In this document: positions 36,949 through 48,215 of the stretch, piece after piece
How the letters are laid out: every line of letters begins with the position of its first letter
Position numbering within the stretch: the stretch's first letter is position 1
NCBI GenBank assembly: GCA_031472005.1
Contig: PZJY01000009.1
Coordinates: forward strand, 1,612,001-1,676,000
Length of the DNA stretch: 64,000 bases
Origin: Tetracladium setigerum
Taxonomy: Eukaryota > Ascomycota > Leotiomycetes > Helotiales
Reading direction: 5' to 3'
Program-made: the position numbers and the translations under genes
Notes under the pieces: model-generated
Told to the model about the DNA's origin: nothing
The model's database searches: none
Seen by the model: the letters and a program-made list of their open reading frames with translations, nothing else

Positions 36949-38341
36949 CTTATTCTAGTTCTTTTTTTCTTCTTTTTTTGGGGACGGATGGATGGTTTGG
37001 GGATTTTGATTTGGATAGAGTAGAGAGGGTTGTCTATATTGCTAGAAGCTGTGTTCGCAACCGTTCAAAGGCTCTTTATCTGTCTGGATGTGGAAGGAAA
37101 TGTTGTTCGTAAGATTCAACAACTGAGACTAGTTTTGTATCTCTGTGAATGTGGGATAAGAGTATGGTGAGAAGAAACCTCGGTCTCTGAGAATTCAAAT
37201 AAAAACGAAAATTGCTGACATCTGCAGAAAGATGTCTATTTTATACCCCGAAAGTTGACATGAGTTCGTTGGTGGTACAAGGCGCTAAGCCTCTTTCAGC
37301 CGCAACACCTTCAGCTCCTCCAGATTAACAAATCGCCAGTGGTTGTTAGGATTCATGAGATTGGTTTGAAGTTTTAATACCCTTAGTTTCGAACCTCTGG
37401 TCTGAAAAGAACCAGGGGGAAGGAAGTCCCTAGATGGGAGGGAGAAAAGAAAAATCCGCGGTCATCTTACGCGAGCTTATGATGCTAAAATCAACGCCTC
37501 AATTACTCGCTAGGAAGACATCTACAAGTCCCTCCCAATCACACAAAGGCAAGCTTTCCATTCTAAATCAAGTATAAAGTATACTACAAGGAATCCTCTT
37601 GCTTGCTTCCGCTTCATGAAAGATATTTATATTTTAACCTCCCAGCCCAGCGGCGAAGCAAACGGACTGAGCATCATTCACTTACTATTAGTCCTCTCGC
37701 TCGCTACGGACCTTGCCTAATGTCCATTTCTATTCCTACTATAGAGTCGTTACCTGACTTGATTCGATTCAGGTCGTTATATGGGAACATTTGAGAAAGT
37801 AGAGAAAAAGAGTTATTGATTGGTAGGTAGGCAAGCGTGATTCAGGCAAGCTTGTAAAAGTGAGATTGAAGAAGCTGGATGGATCTGCCAAACGGAGGAA
37901 CACACACAGAGAGTGAGGTCTACCCTTAAAAGATTTCATAAGATCGCCATTTATTGTAACTACCGACAGAGAAACGCCTTTACAAGGAAGCAAACAAGCA
38001 AGCCCACCATTGCGCATTATTGCTCGCAAGAGGTCAGACAGGAAAAAAGAAGCAGACATTTGATGTGCAAGTTAACCCACCATCCCATCCCATTTCTGTT
38101 CTTTTTCTGTTTCCCCCTACCTCTCCATCCCTCACATTTCATACAGCCGTTAACAAAGGAGAAAGAGACCACAAAAAAGCAGAGAAGAAAGATGATGACA
38201 CTCATAGCATCCTAGGAAAGGAACTGACAAATTTCTTGCACTGGGTAGACTGCGGTGTATAGTCGCGTAAAGTAAACACAAAGCCACCCAAAGAGGAATC
38301 GGGAGTCATGAGAGGAGCAATGTAAGAGAGAGAAAGCAGAT
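36949..38341. other. Intergenic region
   Basis: This lies upstream of the 2EXR gene and 3' of the HMG-box gene. No supported gene was found in 1.4 kb. Confidence 0.5.
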
Positions 38342-39902
38342 CTAAGCATCAGACTTTGCCTTCTTCTTTCTTGGCTTGGGGTCTTAGCTGGGGTCTCAAC
38401 TGCCAAATCCTCCTTTGCGGGGGTTTCGACGGCTTCCTCGACAGCTCCCTTCTTGCTGGCACGCTTTCGCTTCTTCTCGGGGCCCTTGGGGGTCTCCTTC
38501 TCAACACTCTTGGGTGGAAGGATGATGGAGCTTGGAGTTGGAGCGACGACCTCCTCCTCAGCTGGCTCTTCGGCGACAGGAGCGGATTTAGTGGCCTTGC
38601 CTTTGCGGCCTCCCTTGGCCTTGGGGTCTTGACTGGTGCAGGTGGTGGGGTGGGCTCCTTCTCTGGCTCTGGCTCGGGCTCAGGTTCGCCTTCAGCATCT
38701 TGCTCCTGGTGGATGGCGGAAGCTTCACCGACGAGTTGAGCGTCAGCTCCGACTTCTCCAAGATTGTTGTCCTCAGCATAGGCTGCGGCCTCTGCATCGG
38801 TCATGTTCTTGGCCTCCTTGCTTTGGGTAGCCTTGTAGTAGTGCATGCGAGCTTGATACAAACGGAGATTCTCCTTGTACGCAGCAGTCCAGAGCTAGTA
38901 ATGGTCAGCAGCAAATCACCAGAAGGGGGATTGAGAATGCTTACGGCCTTGGTTGGTAGATCCATCTCTGCCCATCGCTTAGTTCCCTCATTGCTGACGG
39001 CACCTTTGGCAGCGCCTGCTCCAAGGTCGTCGGCGATGATGGGACGAGCAGTCTGCATGTACAAGAAGAATGGGGTCAATGGGCGCTTTGGAGCGTCAGG
39101 ATCATGTTGTCTCTTCTTGCGCTCCTTCTTGCCATCGCCTTCGGCTTCAGCAACCGATCGTGCAGGACTGCCGGCTTGGACGGGGGCTACACCAAGGGCG
39201 AAGTTCTCACTGAACTTGGCCATCAAGGCATGGGCGTCGAAGTTACCGGCATGCTCGCCGAGGACGGTGTTGGTGTGCTGGATGTAGGTGGCAGCGAGAC
39301 CCTTCAAACAGTCTTGAAGGTTCGCGAGTCCTTCGAGAACCTGGGCATATGTTAGCTTCTCATGTTCGATATTCAGCTTGATCTGTACGGCGACGACGAC
39401 TGGCTTCCGGGATGGCTTCGCGCGTGGAGTCGACGGCGTAGAGATCTTCTTGTGGTCGTGGCTGGAGGTGGGGTGGTGATGGTGGCGGTCCATGTTTTCT
39501 CGACGCGATGTAAACAATGGAGTCGCGTTCGAGGTGCGCAGCCCAACGTTGCGATTGAAGGCCGACCAGCGGTGGAAATGGAGTCGCGTAGGGAAGAGAA
39601 AGCGAAGGGGAGAGTTGTGGCATGATCCAAGGGGGAGGTGGTGAGTGGGAAGGGAGAATGTGTGTGTCGATGGAGGGGGGTTTGAGGTGGAAGAAGATGC
39701 ATTCCTCGCGTGCCGATGAAGCCATATCCCAGAGCTCGAAAGGTCGTTGATATTGTGCGCCAGAGGAGGAGAATGAACTATCACGCAGGAAGGGAGGGAG
39801 AATGCAACTTACAGTGTCGCGGTGGCGCACGAAGCTCTCGACATCGACGTTGGTAGTTGCGGCCTGCTTAGGCTTCTCTTCACTCTTCTTGGATCGCGAC
39901 AT
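38342..39902 (-). CDS. HMG-box protein with acidic/proline and basic C-terminal tail, two apparent frameshifts
   Basis: Exons are 39902-39813, 39340-38945 and 38894-38342. Two bases are missing at G4 runs 38623-38626 and 38378-38381 (both in a TTGGGGTC context); restoring them gives 346 residues ending PRKKKAKSDA. An N-terminal helical region (ESFVRHRDTVLEGLANLQDC) is followed by an HMG box: DPDAPKRPLTPFFLYMQTAR ... KRWAEMDLPTKALWTAAYKE ... YQARMHYY. The box is interrupted by intron 2. The tail has an EPEPEPEPEKE repeat, AEEPAEEEVVAP and basic KKRKRASKKG, and several SxxK/TPAK motifs. HMG-box proteins bend DNA and act in chromatin or as part of remodelers; which complex is not shown. Intron 1 is 472 nt, long for this window, and open in exon 2's frame for over 140 codons, probably by chance. 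Confidence 0.82.
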
Positions 39903-40134
39903 GATGATGGAGTTGTGGTGTTGGTGATGGTTCAGGCTGGTGGTTTAGTGGATGAAGCCTGAGTTTTTGGGGGGTCGGTGAAGAGATTTTTGGCAGAGCG
40001 AGATTTCGGGGGGGCCGAGTTTTATTTAGGGTTTTGCTCTGGCGGGGGATGGGCGGCAGCTTGGTGTGTCAACAGCGCGTCGTCCTCTCGTCCTTCACTC
40101 ACCCACCTCCATCTTCAGTCACCAAGTCGACACG

Positions 40135-40158
40135 GAGAGAGAGAGAGAGAGAGAGAGA
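40135..40158. repeat. (GA)n microsatellite
   Basis: Twelve GA dinucleotides lie about 240 bp upstream of the HMG-box start codon. Confidence 0.9.
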
Positions 40159-40699
40159 AAGAGGGTCAATTCAGTGTAGATAGATATATTGAACATTTGA
40201 GGATATCAATCATTCTTTTGTTATTCATATTCATATTACTGGTATCTACACTATTAACAGGTACAGTTATTTCTATTCTTTGCTAACTGAGAGAGACTTT
40301 CCTTCCCTACGGCGGGTCATTCGGTGGGCAGCGCAACGCGCCGGCTCAAATCGGCAGCAGGAATCAGCAGAAATCGGCAGGGCACACAGCACTGCACTGC
40401 ACATCACAGCACAGCACAGCTTCCATTCTTTCTACAAGGCATGTTACTCAGTACATCACAGCGCATTCACATCGCGACACCAAAAGGGGGTAGGTAGGTG
40501 GTGATGGATGCACTAAGGAATATAAGAAATGAATGAATGAATTCTTTAGGTATAGACTCAAACGGAATTCTACAGCAGAAAATAGATAGAACATCTCTGT
40601 TTATGTATATATTTCAGTAGTACTAGGTAGACAAATGCCTACCTACCTAGGTACTTGCTTCTTCTTTCATATCACATATCAACTCCCCTCCTCACTACC

Positions 40700-40726
40700 C
40701 ACTCACTCACTCACTCACTCACTCAC
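40700..40726. repeat. (CACT)n microsatellite
   Basis: About six perfect four-base units lie in the HMG-box/het-c spacer. Confidence 0.9.
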
Positions 40727-40922
40727 CAACCAAACCCTCTTCGGACTCGGACAGTACCTACCTACAGCACGTAATTCGTACCCCTTCACCTCTCTTCCCC
40801 CCGGTTCATTCACATCATCACTCATTCTACTGGCCTCCGTCCCGTCAGCTTCTTTTCCTCCTTTTCTTCCTCTTCCTCATCCTCATTTTCTTCTTCTTCC
40901 TATTATTCTCTTTCTTCTCTCG

Positions 40923-40942
40923 CTCTCTCTCTCTCTCTCTCT
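40923..40942. repeat. (CT)n microsatellite
   Basis: About ten CT units are followed by CACACACA and a second CT stretch, about 250 bp upstream of the het-c start codon. Confidence 0.9.
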
Positions 40943-41186
40943 CACACACACTCTCTCTCACCCTCTCAGCTTCAGCTCGATCGCTGCTGTCGGTAGTGCA
41001 TGACGATCGTCGCCGACGCGTTGTGTTTCAACGAATCCCTTACCCCACTACCACTTGGCGGCTACAAAAGCAAGCTCTCACCCCACCATCCTCTCCCCTC
41101 CAAATCCAACGCAACCTTTCCTTCTCTCTTCCTCCTCTCTCCTCCAACAAAAACACGATAAAATCTACATTAAATCTGCCATCAAG

Positions 41187-44100
41187 ATGCCGTCCTTCAG
41201 CGCATCTACGGCAATCCTCACCATCGGAGTTATCCTCCTTCTCGCACAACCAGCTCATGCCTTCGGAGCTGGAAATATCGCTAGTGTCTCCAAGATAGAG
41301 GGGCTCAACTGTAAGCTGCCATATACCCATCCTCTCTGCCACAAATCACCTGCTAACATTCTTCCAGGGCGTCATGGAGATATCGAAGATACCCTGTTGA
41401 CCTTGGTCATGTCGAGAGCCGCCGGCGGGAAGAAGTTCGACAAGATGAGTGTAGCTCGAGGTGCGACATACCAATTGCAAACCAATATCTCCTGGATCTT
41501 CACAGTATACTAATCCTTACATCTTGTCCGACAGTCTACTTCGGTAACTGGCTGCGAGATTACTCTCAAGCTATCGATGTCGGAACCGTCAAGTATGTCT
41601 CCGCCGAAGCCATCCGCATTCTCCTCTGGGTCCTCGGGTTCATGACCTTCGGTTTCGGTACCAAAGAGTTCGAAGTAACGACAGAGCGTCTCGGTTGCTA
41701 TCGTCCAGAAGATCACATCGACAACCCCAAGGACTACGCAGACAACGAGGATGCGACACAATATGACCACAGACTTCGAGGACCAGTCAACGAGCGGGTC
41801 GAGCTAGCCATTGATCCAGAGACGGGAATGAAGAACTACATTGCAAATGAACGAGCAGGTTGCATGACTTCGGCTTTACACGTACGCAGACTTTTTGGCA
41901 AGTCCATTGAATTGGGGAGACGATATAATAGAAGCCAAAACAAGGATGACTTGTACGAGGCCCTTCGTCTTCTTGGAACTGGTCTTCACTGTTTAGAAGG
42001 TAAGCTTTGAAAGTACCAGTGGGTGTCGAACTTTAGTGTGGAATAGGGCAGAAATGCTACCCTTCAATTTCGAGCTTCCAGCTCTAAAACGAGGACTGGA
42101 AGCATTTTCTCGAATGCTGGCAGGAATAGGACTCATCTGTCCCTGTCTCCTTCGCTAAATATGCCCAGTCCTTATTTTGGGGTTTAAGGCGCGAAAGTGA
42201 CAGACATATTGCGCCAATTTGACACGCACTGGTGAACCTCGTCGTACAAAATGGAAGCTAATTATTTGACAGATTACTCTGCTCACAGCAACTACATCGA
42301 GCTGGCTCTCATCGAGATGGGTGAGCATGACGTATTCCCACACGTTGGTCGTGACACGGCAATCCGTCTTAATGGTGCTCGCAATGCTGTTTACCCGTTG
42401 GTCACTGGCACTTTCGGAGGTGTTGATTTCCTCCACTCCGTCATGGGCGAAGTGTCAGATAAGGCTACTCAAAGCGAGATTCAAGAACTCGAAGGCAGCT
42501 TAGAGACTAGCGGTCGTGCGAATACGAGTAGCTTGAAGGATCTTCTTAGCAAGATTCCATCTGGACTCTTCGGCAACAAGGACGAAGTCAGTAAAGTCGA
42601 TGAAGTAGAAGCTAATGCTACCGCTGCACAAATGAACCAAGTTCGTGTATCTCCTCGCCAGCCAGAAGAATTCACGATCCGCATGCAAGAAGTTGCAAAG
42701 GATATCTACCCGATCATCGAGTGGCACGACGAGGTAATGCTGGGTATCACCGAAGCCATCGAGAAAATCCCAGTCCTTCCTGAGATTTTGGAACAACTTT
42801 CAGAGCAACTCACCGTTTTCATATTCTCGCTCATTGCTCCCTTTGTCCTTCCGATCATTTCCCAGATCAAGACGGAGTTGGAACACGGATCTTCCGAGGT
42901 CATTCAAAGCAGTAAGGCTCAACAGTTGAATGTCTTCCACGATAGTCGGGCTACGGATCCTACTCATTCCATGCTGTCGAAGGATCACTTTACCAATGTT
43001 CGTTCTCTCCCCTATTCCATAAGCCATTCTGACAAATATAGCTTCTCAACGAACCCGGTGGAAAGATTGCTTCTCAGGTTCTCAAATGGGTCGTTCCTCA
43101 AATCATTGAATGCTGGGACAACGAAAACTCAGATGTTAACCGTACGCTAAATCGTGTCATTGCCGGTACATTTCATCACCCAGCTCAACGACACATGGGC
43201 GAGGACGGAGCTTCCGATGGGCGTCAACAGATGTTCCATGTTGTTGAGGAATGGTGGCAAAGCCAAGGCTCTCGTGGACAGCAGAGCCTTCGTCGTCAAC
43301 TGAGCCGAGATGGTGTTCAGAATGGTGAAAACCACAAGCCAGGTCACGATAAGGGACACGGATGTGGAAAGCCCATCGGCATGGCTAAGACCAAGTTTAC
43401 TGGCTCTGGTGCAGGAATCCTCGGCGGCTTTGGTGGTGGTAATAGTGGAACTGGTATTGAATCTCACATTGGAAAGTTTGCCGGAGAAGCTGCTGGTGGT
43501 GGAGCCTTTGGTGGTATCGTTGGTGCATTGGCTGGTGGTATAGGAGGGTCTCTCCTGAGCGGCGCATTTGGAGGTGGCGAGGAGGAGAAAAAGGTCAAGA
43601 AGACCTCTTACTCGAACGAAGGCTACACCCAAGATGGACGCTATCAGCAATCCCACACAGAGTACGGCTCCAGTGGTAACCAATACGCCCAGGCGCAGTA
43701 CACTCAGACCCAACAACATGATGGAGGGCGCCGAACCGACTTCAATCGTTACGAGCAGGGTGAAAGTCATGGTCAACAATATGCGCAGCACACTGAGACT
43801 CATCAAACTACCTACGGTGGTGGTGGGTACGGACAGCAAGAGTATAAATCCGAAACTAAGACTTCCTATGGAGGCTACGGCCAACCAGAGCGTAGATCAG
43901 AGCGCCCCAGCAGTAGAGAGCGAGGCCATGAACGCCGTGATTCCGGGGAGAAGAAATATAAGTCCAAGCACGGTGAGTCCTCCAAACAAAAGAAGGACAA
44001 AAAGCACAAATCTAAGTCCGATTCAGACGACAGCGATGATGGCTACAAGAAGGAGAAGAAGTACAAGTCCAAGAACAGTGAGTCCTCCAAACATAAAAAG

Positions 44101-44577
44101 GACAAGAAGAAGCACAGGTCTAAGTCCGATTCAGATGATTCGGAAGACGATGACGACGACGATGATGATGAAAAGCGTCGCAAGAAAGAAAAGAAGCGAC
44201 GTGAGAAGGAGAATAAGTATGGCCGACGTGACGATGATTCGGATGATGATAAGAAGAAGAAGTACGGTGGAGGTGGATACGATGGAGGCCGAAACGAATC
44301 TTCTGGATATGGAGGAGGAAACCAATATGGAGGCGGACACGAATATGGAGGAGGTCGCCGAGATGATGATCGCCGAGAAGAATATGGAGGGGGTCACCAG
44401 TACGGAGGAGGCAATCAATACGGAGGAGGCAACGAGTACGGAGGTGGAAACCAACACGGAGGAGGAAATCAATACGGAGGAGGCCATGAATATGGAGGAG
44501 GTCGCCGAGATGATGATCGCCGAGAAGAACATGGTCATCATGGACGTGATCGCGACGAATATGGTTATGGTAGGTAA
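41187..44577 (+). CDS. het-c: HET-C heterokaryon-incompatibility protein
   Basis: Exons 41187-41310, 41368-41460, 41535-41999, 42273-42997 and 43042-44577 give 980 residues without frame breaks. A signal peptide (ILTIGVILLLAQPAHAFG) leads into the Het-C domain: WRHGDIEDTLL, VYFGNWLRDYSQAIDVGTVK, YVSAEAIRILLWVLGFMTFG, then SNYIELALIEMGEHDVFPHV and a long helical middle containing LIAPFVLPIISQIKTELEH. The region around exon 5 (AQRHMGEDGASDGRQQMFH) leads to a Gly-rich stretch, then low-complexity Lys/Ser/Asp blocks and tandem GGGNQYGGGHEYGGGR repeats. In Neurospora crassa het-c alleles set non-self recognition on hyphal fusion and the protein sits at the plasma membrane. The allelic-specificity region cannot be judged without other strains. 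A TAA at 44575-44577 ends this form, but an in-frame donor lies just before it (see the 45181-45642 entry). Confidence 0.93.
43951..44150 (+). repeat. Internal duplication in HET-C: KYKSK..SS..KKDKK..KSDSDDS blocks
   Basis: Two copies of a roughly 30-codon Lys/Ser/Asp block follow each other (the first from about 43951, the second from about 44055), sharing KKYKSK, ESSK, KKDKK and KSDSDDS. Confidence 0.75.
44307..44530 (+). repeat. Gly-rich tandem repeats in HET-C tail
   Basis: Repeated GGG-x-x-(Y/H) units (GGGNQY, GGGHEY, GGGHQY, GGGNEY) flank two nearly identical GGGRRDDDRREE segments, suggesting recent slippage or unequal crossing over. Confidence 0.8.
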
Positions 44578-45180
44578 AGAGGGCCGCCAACCGGCCTGGC
44601 GTCTTTTTTCTTGCTTCTTTTTTTTTAGATGGCATGGATGGGATGAGCTTATCTCGTTTTTTTCCTCGCTTCATATACTTATGATGGGCGCACAAAAGTT
44701 ACCGAACATTATAATGAATTTATGGATTTCCTAAATTTTTAGGTAGTGTTATATGATGGGGTGGTATTGTGTGGATTGAGATTCATTGGGTCTTGTGTTC
44801 GTTTCTTCCCTTTTGATCCTTTGAGACAAGTCCATTCGCTGGTGGCTTCTAACGGTATTGAAATTCTGTCTCGAGGTTTGGCAGTGGATTGACCGAGTGA
44901 TAGATTCGGTCTCGTTCTCATCTGATTATCAGTATTTCCATGTTTTCCACTCTTACGGGTTCGATTTTTCTAACTCAAAATCATCTCTCTCTAAATCTAG
45001 TTTCCTTTTCTATCAAATTTCTCTTTCTCCTCTCTTCTATCCTTCTATTGTCTCTCCTCTTTCTCTTGTCCATCTTTCCTCACTCTTATACCCTTCTCTC
45101 TCTCTCTCCTCAGTCTCACCCTCTCACAAACTCCCCAAAGTCACCCAAATAACTAACCAAACCCCCCTTTTCCCCCACAG
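44578..45180. other. CT-rich stretch between the het-c stop and the downstream exons
   Basis: From about 44970 to 45180 the plus strand is strongly pyrimidine-rich and ends in aactaaccaa...cccacag, a near-ideal branch point and acceptor. It may be a 611-nt intron of het-c (donor gtaggt at 44570) or the promoter/5' UTR of a separate gene. Confidence 0.5.
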
Positions 45181-45642
45181 AATCCCGCCGCGACCATAGT
45201 CACAATCACAGTCATAGCCACAGCCATAGTCACAGCCACAGTCACAGACATAGCCACAGTCGCGATGATCGCTACGACGACGACGACGATGGCGATCGAC
45301 GAAGAAGAAGGGAAAAAGATCGAGATGATAGAAGAGGAGGGAAAAGCGGATCTGAGGATGATGATGATGATGATGATGATGAGGATGGGGATTCGAAGGG
45401 GAGTGGGGATGATGGGCATCGGAGACGGTGAGTTCTTTTTGGTTTTTTCTACCTTTGTTTTCTTTTCGATCTCTTTTAGAGTAGAGATGATATTTGAGAT
45501 GGGATAGGTTGCTAATTCGTGATTGGGTGATGAATATAGCCGGAAACATAGAAAACACCGGAAACATCGAAGTAGAGATGATGATGGTGATAACGATGGT
45601 GGGAGGAGGACTGAGGTTAGTAGTGCCTGGAGTCTGTTTTAG
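45181..45642 (+). CDS. Two spliced exons with His-Ser repeats: alternative het-c 3' end or separate gene
   Basis: Exon a 45181-45427 and exon b 45540-45642 are joined by a 112-nt intron (gtgagt..tatag with a gctaat branch). Read in the frame that follows HET-C exon 5 if it is cut at 44569, they encode SRRDHSHNHSHSHSHSHSHS, RYDDDDDGDRRRRRE, an Asp8 run, then RRRKHRKHRKHRSRDDDGD and stop at TAG 45640-45642. The total would be 1094 residues. The His/Ser and Asp/Arg composition matches the low-complexity style of the HET-C tail. No ATG opens this frame in the immediate upstream sequence, which favours an extension of het-c over an independent gene. Transcript data would decide. Confidence 0.5.
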
Positions 45643-46923
45643 GTGCGGGCTGCTGGGCTGCGGTTTGGGCTGCGAGTTGGGCTGGGAGAAGGTGTGAAGG
45701 GGAAAGGATGAGAAAGTGGTATAGACAGTGAGACTGATACATAAGGTAATCATGGGCGAGGAGGAGGAAGAGGAAGGGTTTTTTTTCCTTGTAGCGATAA
45801 ATTAGCTTGATGTGTGGAAATCAGTACAGCGAGTTGGAAGGTTATCTGGTAATAGGATAGGTATGAGTAATGCTTCGTTAGGTAAGTAGACTTTAGATAG
45901 TTAGGTAGATATACCTTAGGTAGCGTTCTTGATTTATTTGCTTGATTGCCCATGTAGGATTGCAAATCTGAAAACACTCATTTCGCATTATTATTCGGAT
46001 TTAATCCTACCTCCTCAATGGATGAAGTAAGATTATAGCTTGTGGATTTTCAAACACAAACCCTCAACAAACAAAGAACAAACACAACATGTGCCAAGGT
46101 TTCGCTTACTCTATTTCCACCTTAGTCCCTATGAACACTTTCACGTAACTAACGCAAGTCTATGCGCTACTAATTAAAACTCGGTTTAGTGATAAATGCT
46201 AACAATTTGTTTCTTTCGGGGAATTTTTTTTCCATTGATGAGGAAATGAAGTTTTAGGAGTTAAGTAAGGTGGTAACAATGTTTGGGAAATGCAATGAAA
46301 AACTTGAGAAGCGCACTTTCTGAAGTGGTTGCCTTGACTTCATTATGAGCTACCTTAGATATCCAGGTATCTAACTTATCCATACCTAGATAGAAGGGGA
46401 GACGAGGCTGGAGTCTCGCTCAGTAGGCGATAGTAAAGGGGGCAGTGAGAAGAATGGCGGAGGTGGAAGGGGTAAGCGAGAAGATAAAGATGTGGCTACA
46501 AATCATTGTCGACCAGAGTGAGGAGTTTGACAACTTCCCACACATTAGAGAAGGTGGCCAAAATACAGAAGTTTCTCGCAATTGCTGTTGAATATGTATG
46601 TTTCTAAGGCTTTATGAGCCCGGAAGCCGTCGTTCTTTGATTGTCAGATGTAAAGACAAAAACGAAGATCCTATGAAGCCTCCAGACCCTAATCACAGCA
46701 GAAGAGGATATGTCATAGTATTCTTTTCAATTAGCCAAGGTGCTTCGGCTTTTGAGAACAATACTTTTAGATCCTCCACTCAGGACAAATCGGTTTTGGT
46801 GAGAATGGTTTATGACATGCTCTGCATCGATTGTATTTTCTTGAGCAATCATAACTTCTATACAGCAAATACAGTATTTACACCTATGTCGTCCCTCATG
46901 TATGCTATTCTCAATCATGCACC
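45643..46923. other. Intergenic region
   Basis: No gene was found in 1.28 kb. The spacer is studded with TAGGTA/TACCTA motifs between 45870 and 45925 and again at 46350-46395. A 109-codon plus-strand frame at 46598-46927 shows no features and is not called. Confidence 0.5.
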
Positions 46924-47726
46924 CTAGTCCTCCTCTTCCTCCCCATCATCCGGATCTCCTTGATTAAACACCGCCTTCTCTATCAAAGCAAGAGTAGCCC
47001 TCAAAGGTAAACCTACCACATTATCGGATGCACCTTCAATCCTTTCCACCAACAATCCCCCCATCCCCTGCATTCCATACCCACCCGCCTTATCCGCGCC
47101 CTCCCTCGTCTTCACATACGCCTCAATCAACTCATCACTACTTTCCTCTGAAAAGTAAACCTTCGTCTCCTCCACCGTCGTCTCAAGATTATACCCGGGC
47201 GCTCTCGCATCCTCCCTCGGTGCCAACGCCGCCACAGCCGTGTACACCTTATGAGTCTTCTGATCCCTCAACATCTTCAACATAGCAATATGCTCTTTCT
47301 CATTTCTCGGTTTCTCCAAAATCATGCCCGAGTTCGTCACCACCACCGTATCGGCGCCGACCACCAGCGACGGATCGGGAATCGAGGCGATCGAAGTCTC
47401 GAGTGCAATGGTGTAGACATCGAGGACTTTCTGGATGCATGTTTGAAGCACGTAGTTGAAGGGGCCGAGCTCGGCTTTCGAGAGGTTCTCGGGCTTGAGG
47501 CTGGGCGTGATGGTGAAGGGAATGGAGAGCAGCGAGAAGATTTGATGTCTGCGAGGAGATGCCGAGGCGAGGATTGTGCGGGTCTTGGGGGAGCGGAGGT
47601 GTGTGAGGACGGGGATGGAGAGGGGAAGGGCGTTTTGCCGCGGGGAGGGGGTTTGTTGGTTGTCGAGGGTTGGCGAGTGGGGAGAGCGCCGTGTTCAAGG
47701 GCTGATTTCTCGTACTGGTCTGCCAT
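46924..47726 (-). CDS. Maf-family nucleotide pyrophosphatase, one apparent frameshift
   Basis: ATG 47726 (MADQYEKSALEHGALPTRQP) opens a Pro-rich leader. One base must be restored in the C-rich stretch 47642-47651, after which the reading gives RTILASASPRRHQIFSLLSI, the S-x-S-P-R-R signature of Maf proteins. Later come LVVGADTVVV (catalytic Asp) and DKAGGYGMQGMGGLLVERI. About 267 residues result. Maf/YhdE-type enzymes hydrolyse non-canonical or modified nucleoside triphosphates to monophosphates as house-cleaning. The acidic tail (GDPDDGEEEED) is outside the fold. The gene is divergent from the bHLH gene, 489 bp apart. Confidence 0.87.
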
Positions 47727-48215
47727 ATTTTGGGAGAAGGTGAGGATATTGTATGTGTTCTGTAATTAAATTGGTAATTGGGTGTGATTCGGAGGTGTAC
47801 CGACGAGACCGAGTATATCTTCAAAAAAGGAAAACAAGATTCGTCTTGTACTCCGTACCCGTATCCGCAAGAATGTCAAAGGTCGATGTCGATCAAAAGA
47901 CTTGGCTTGGCGGAAGGTTCGAGGGAACGCGATCTCTACAGGGGGTATGGACTTGGCATGGAGAAGGCCTGGCACTGCACAGGGGATGGACGGGCATGTG
48001 ACAGCTCTAAACCACAATCCGTCACCACAACAAAACACCAAGTCAAGTCACTCCCGCCTGTTCCATTATTACCTACCTACCTATTCAATCCTCATTCTAC
48101 GACATCCCACTGCAACTCGCTGCGCACAACCCAATGTCTCAGAGCCACAGATCCTATTCATGATACAACGCCCTTTCACTTCACGCAACAAGCTACAACC
48201 AAATAATAGCCGGAA
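47727..48215. promoter_or_regulatory. Divergent promoter between Maf and bHLH genes
   Basis: No coding frame is supported. The spacer includes CCTACCTACCTATTCAATCC near 48072, another TACCTA motif. Confidence 0.45.

Larger units (their letters stand above)
39903..41186. promoter_or_regulatory. Divergent promoter region of the HMG-box gene and het-c, microsatellite-rich
   Basis: This 1.28-kb region contains (GA)12, (CACT)6 and (CT)10 tracts, a CAGCACAGCACAGC patch near 40404-40420, and long CT-rich stretches running to the het-c start codon, as is common for strongly expressed fungal genes. Confidence 0.5.

Noticed and set aside
44120..44695. Long minus-strand frames (136 and 191 codons) with Ser/Ile or His/Leu repeats
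   Set aside because: They are mirror images of the Gly- and Asp-rich repeats of HET-C.
43568..44734. 388-codon plus-strand frame overlapping het-c
   Set aside because: It is an out-of-frame shadow of the repetitive het-c exon, rich in Met/Thr/Glu/Arg only because of the repeat codons.
46598..46927. 109-codon plus-strand ORF abutting the Maf gene
   Set aside because: No features were seen, and it overlaps the Maf 3' end on the other strand.
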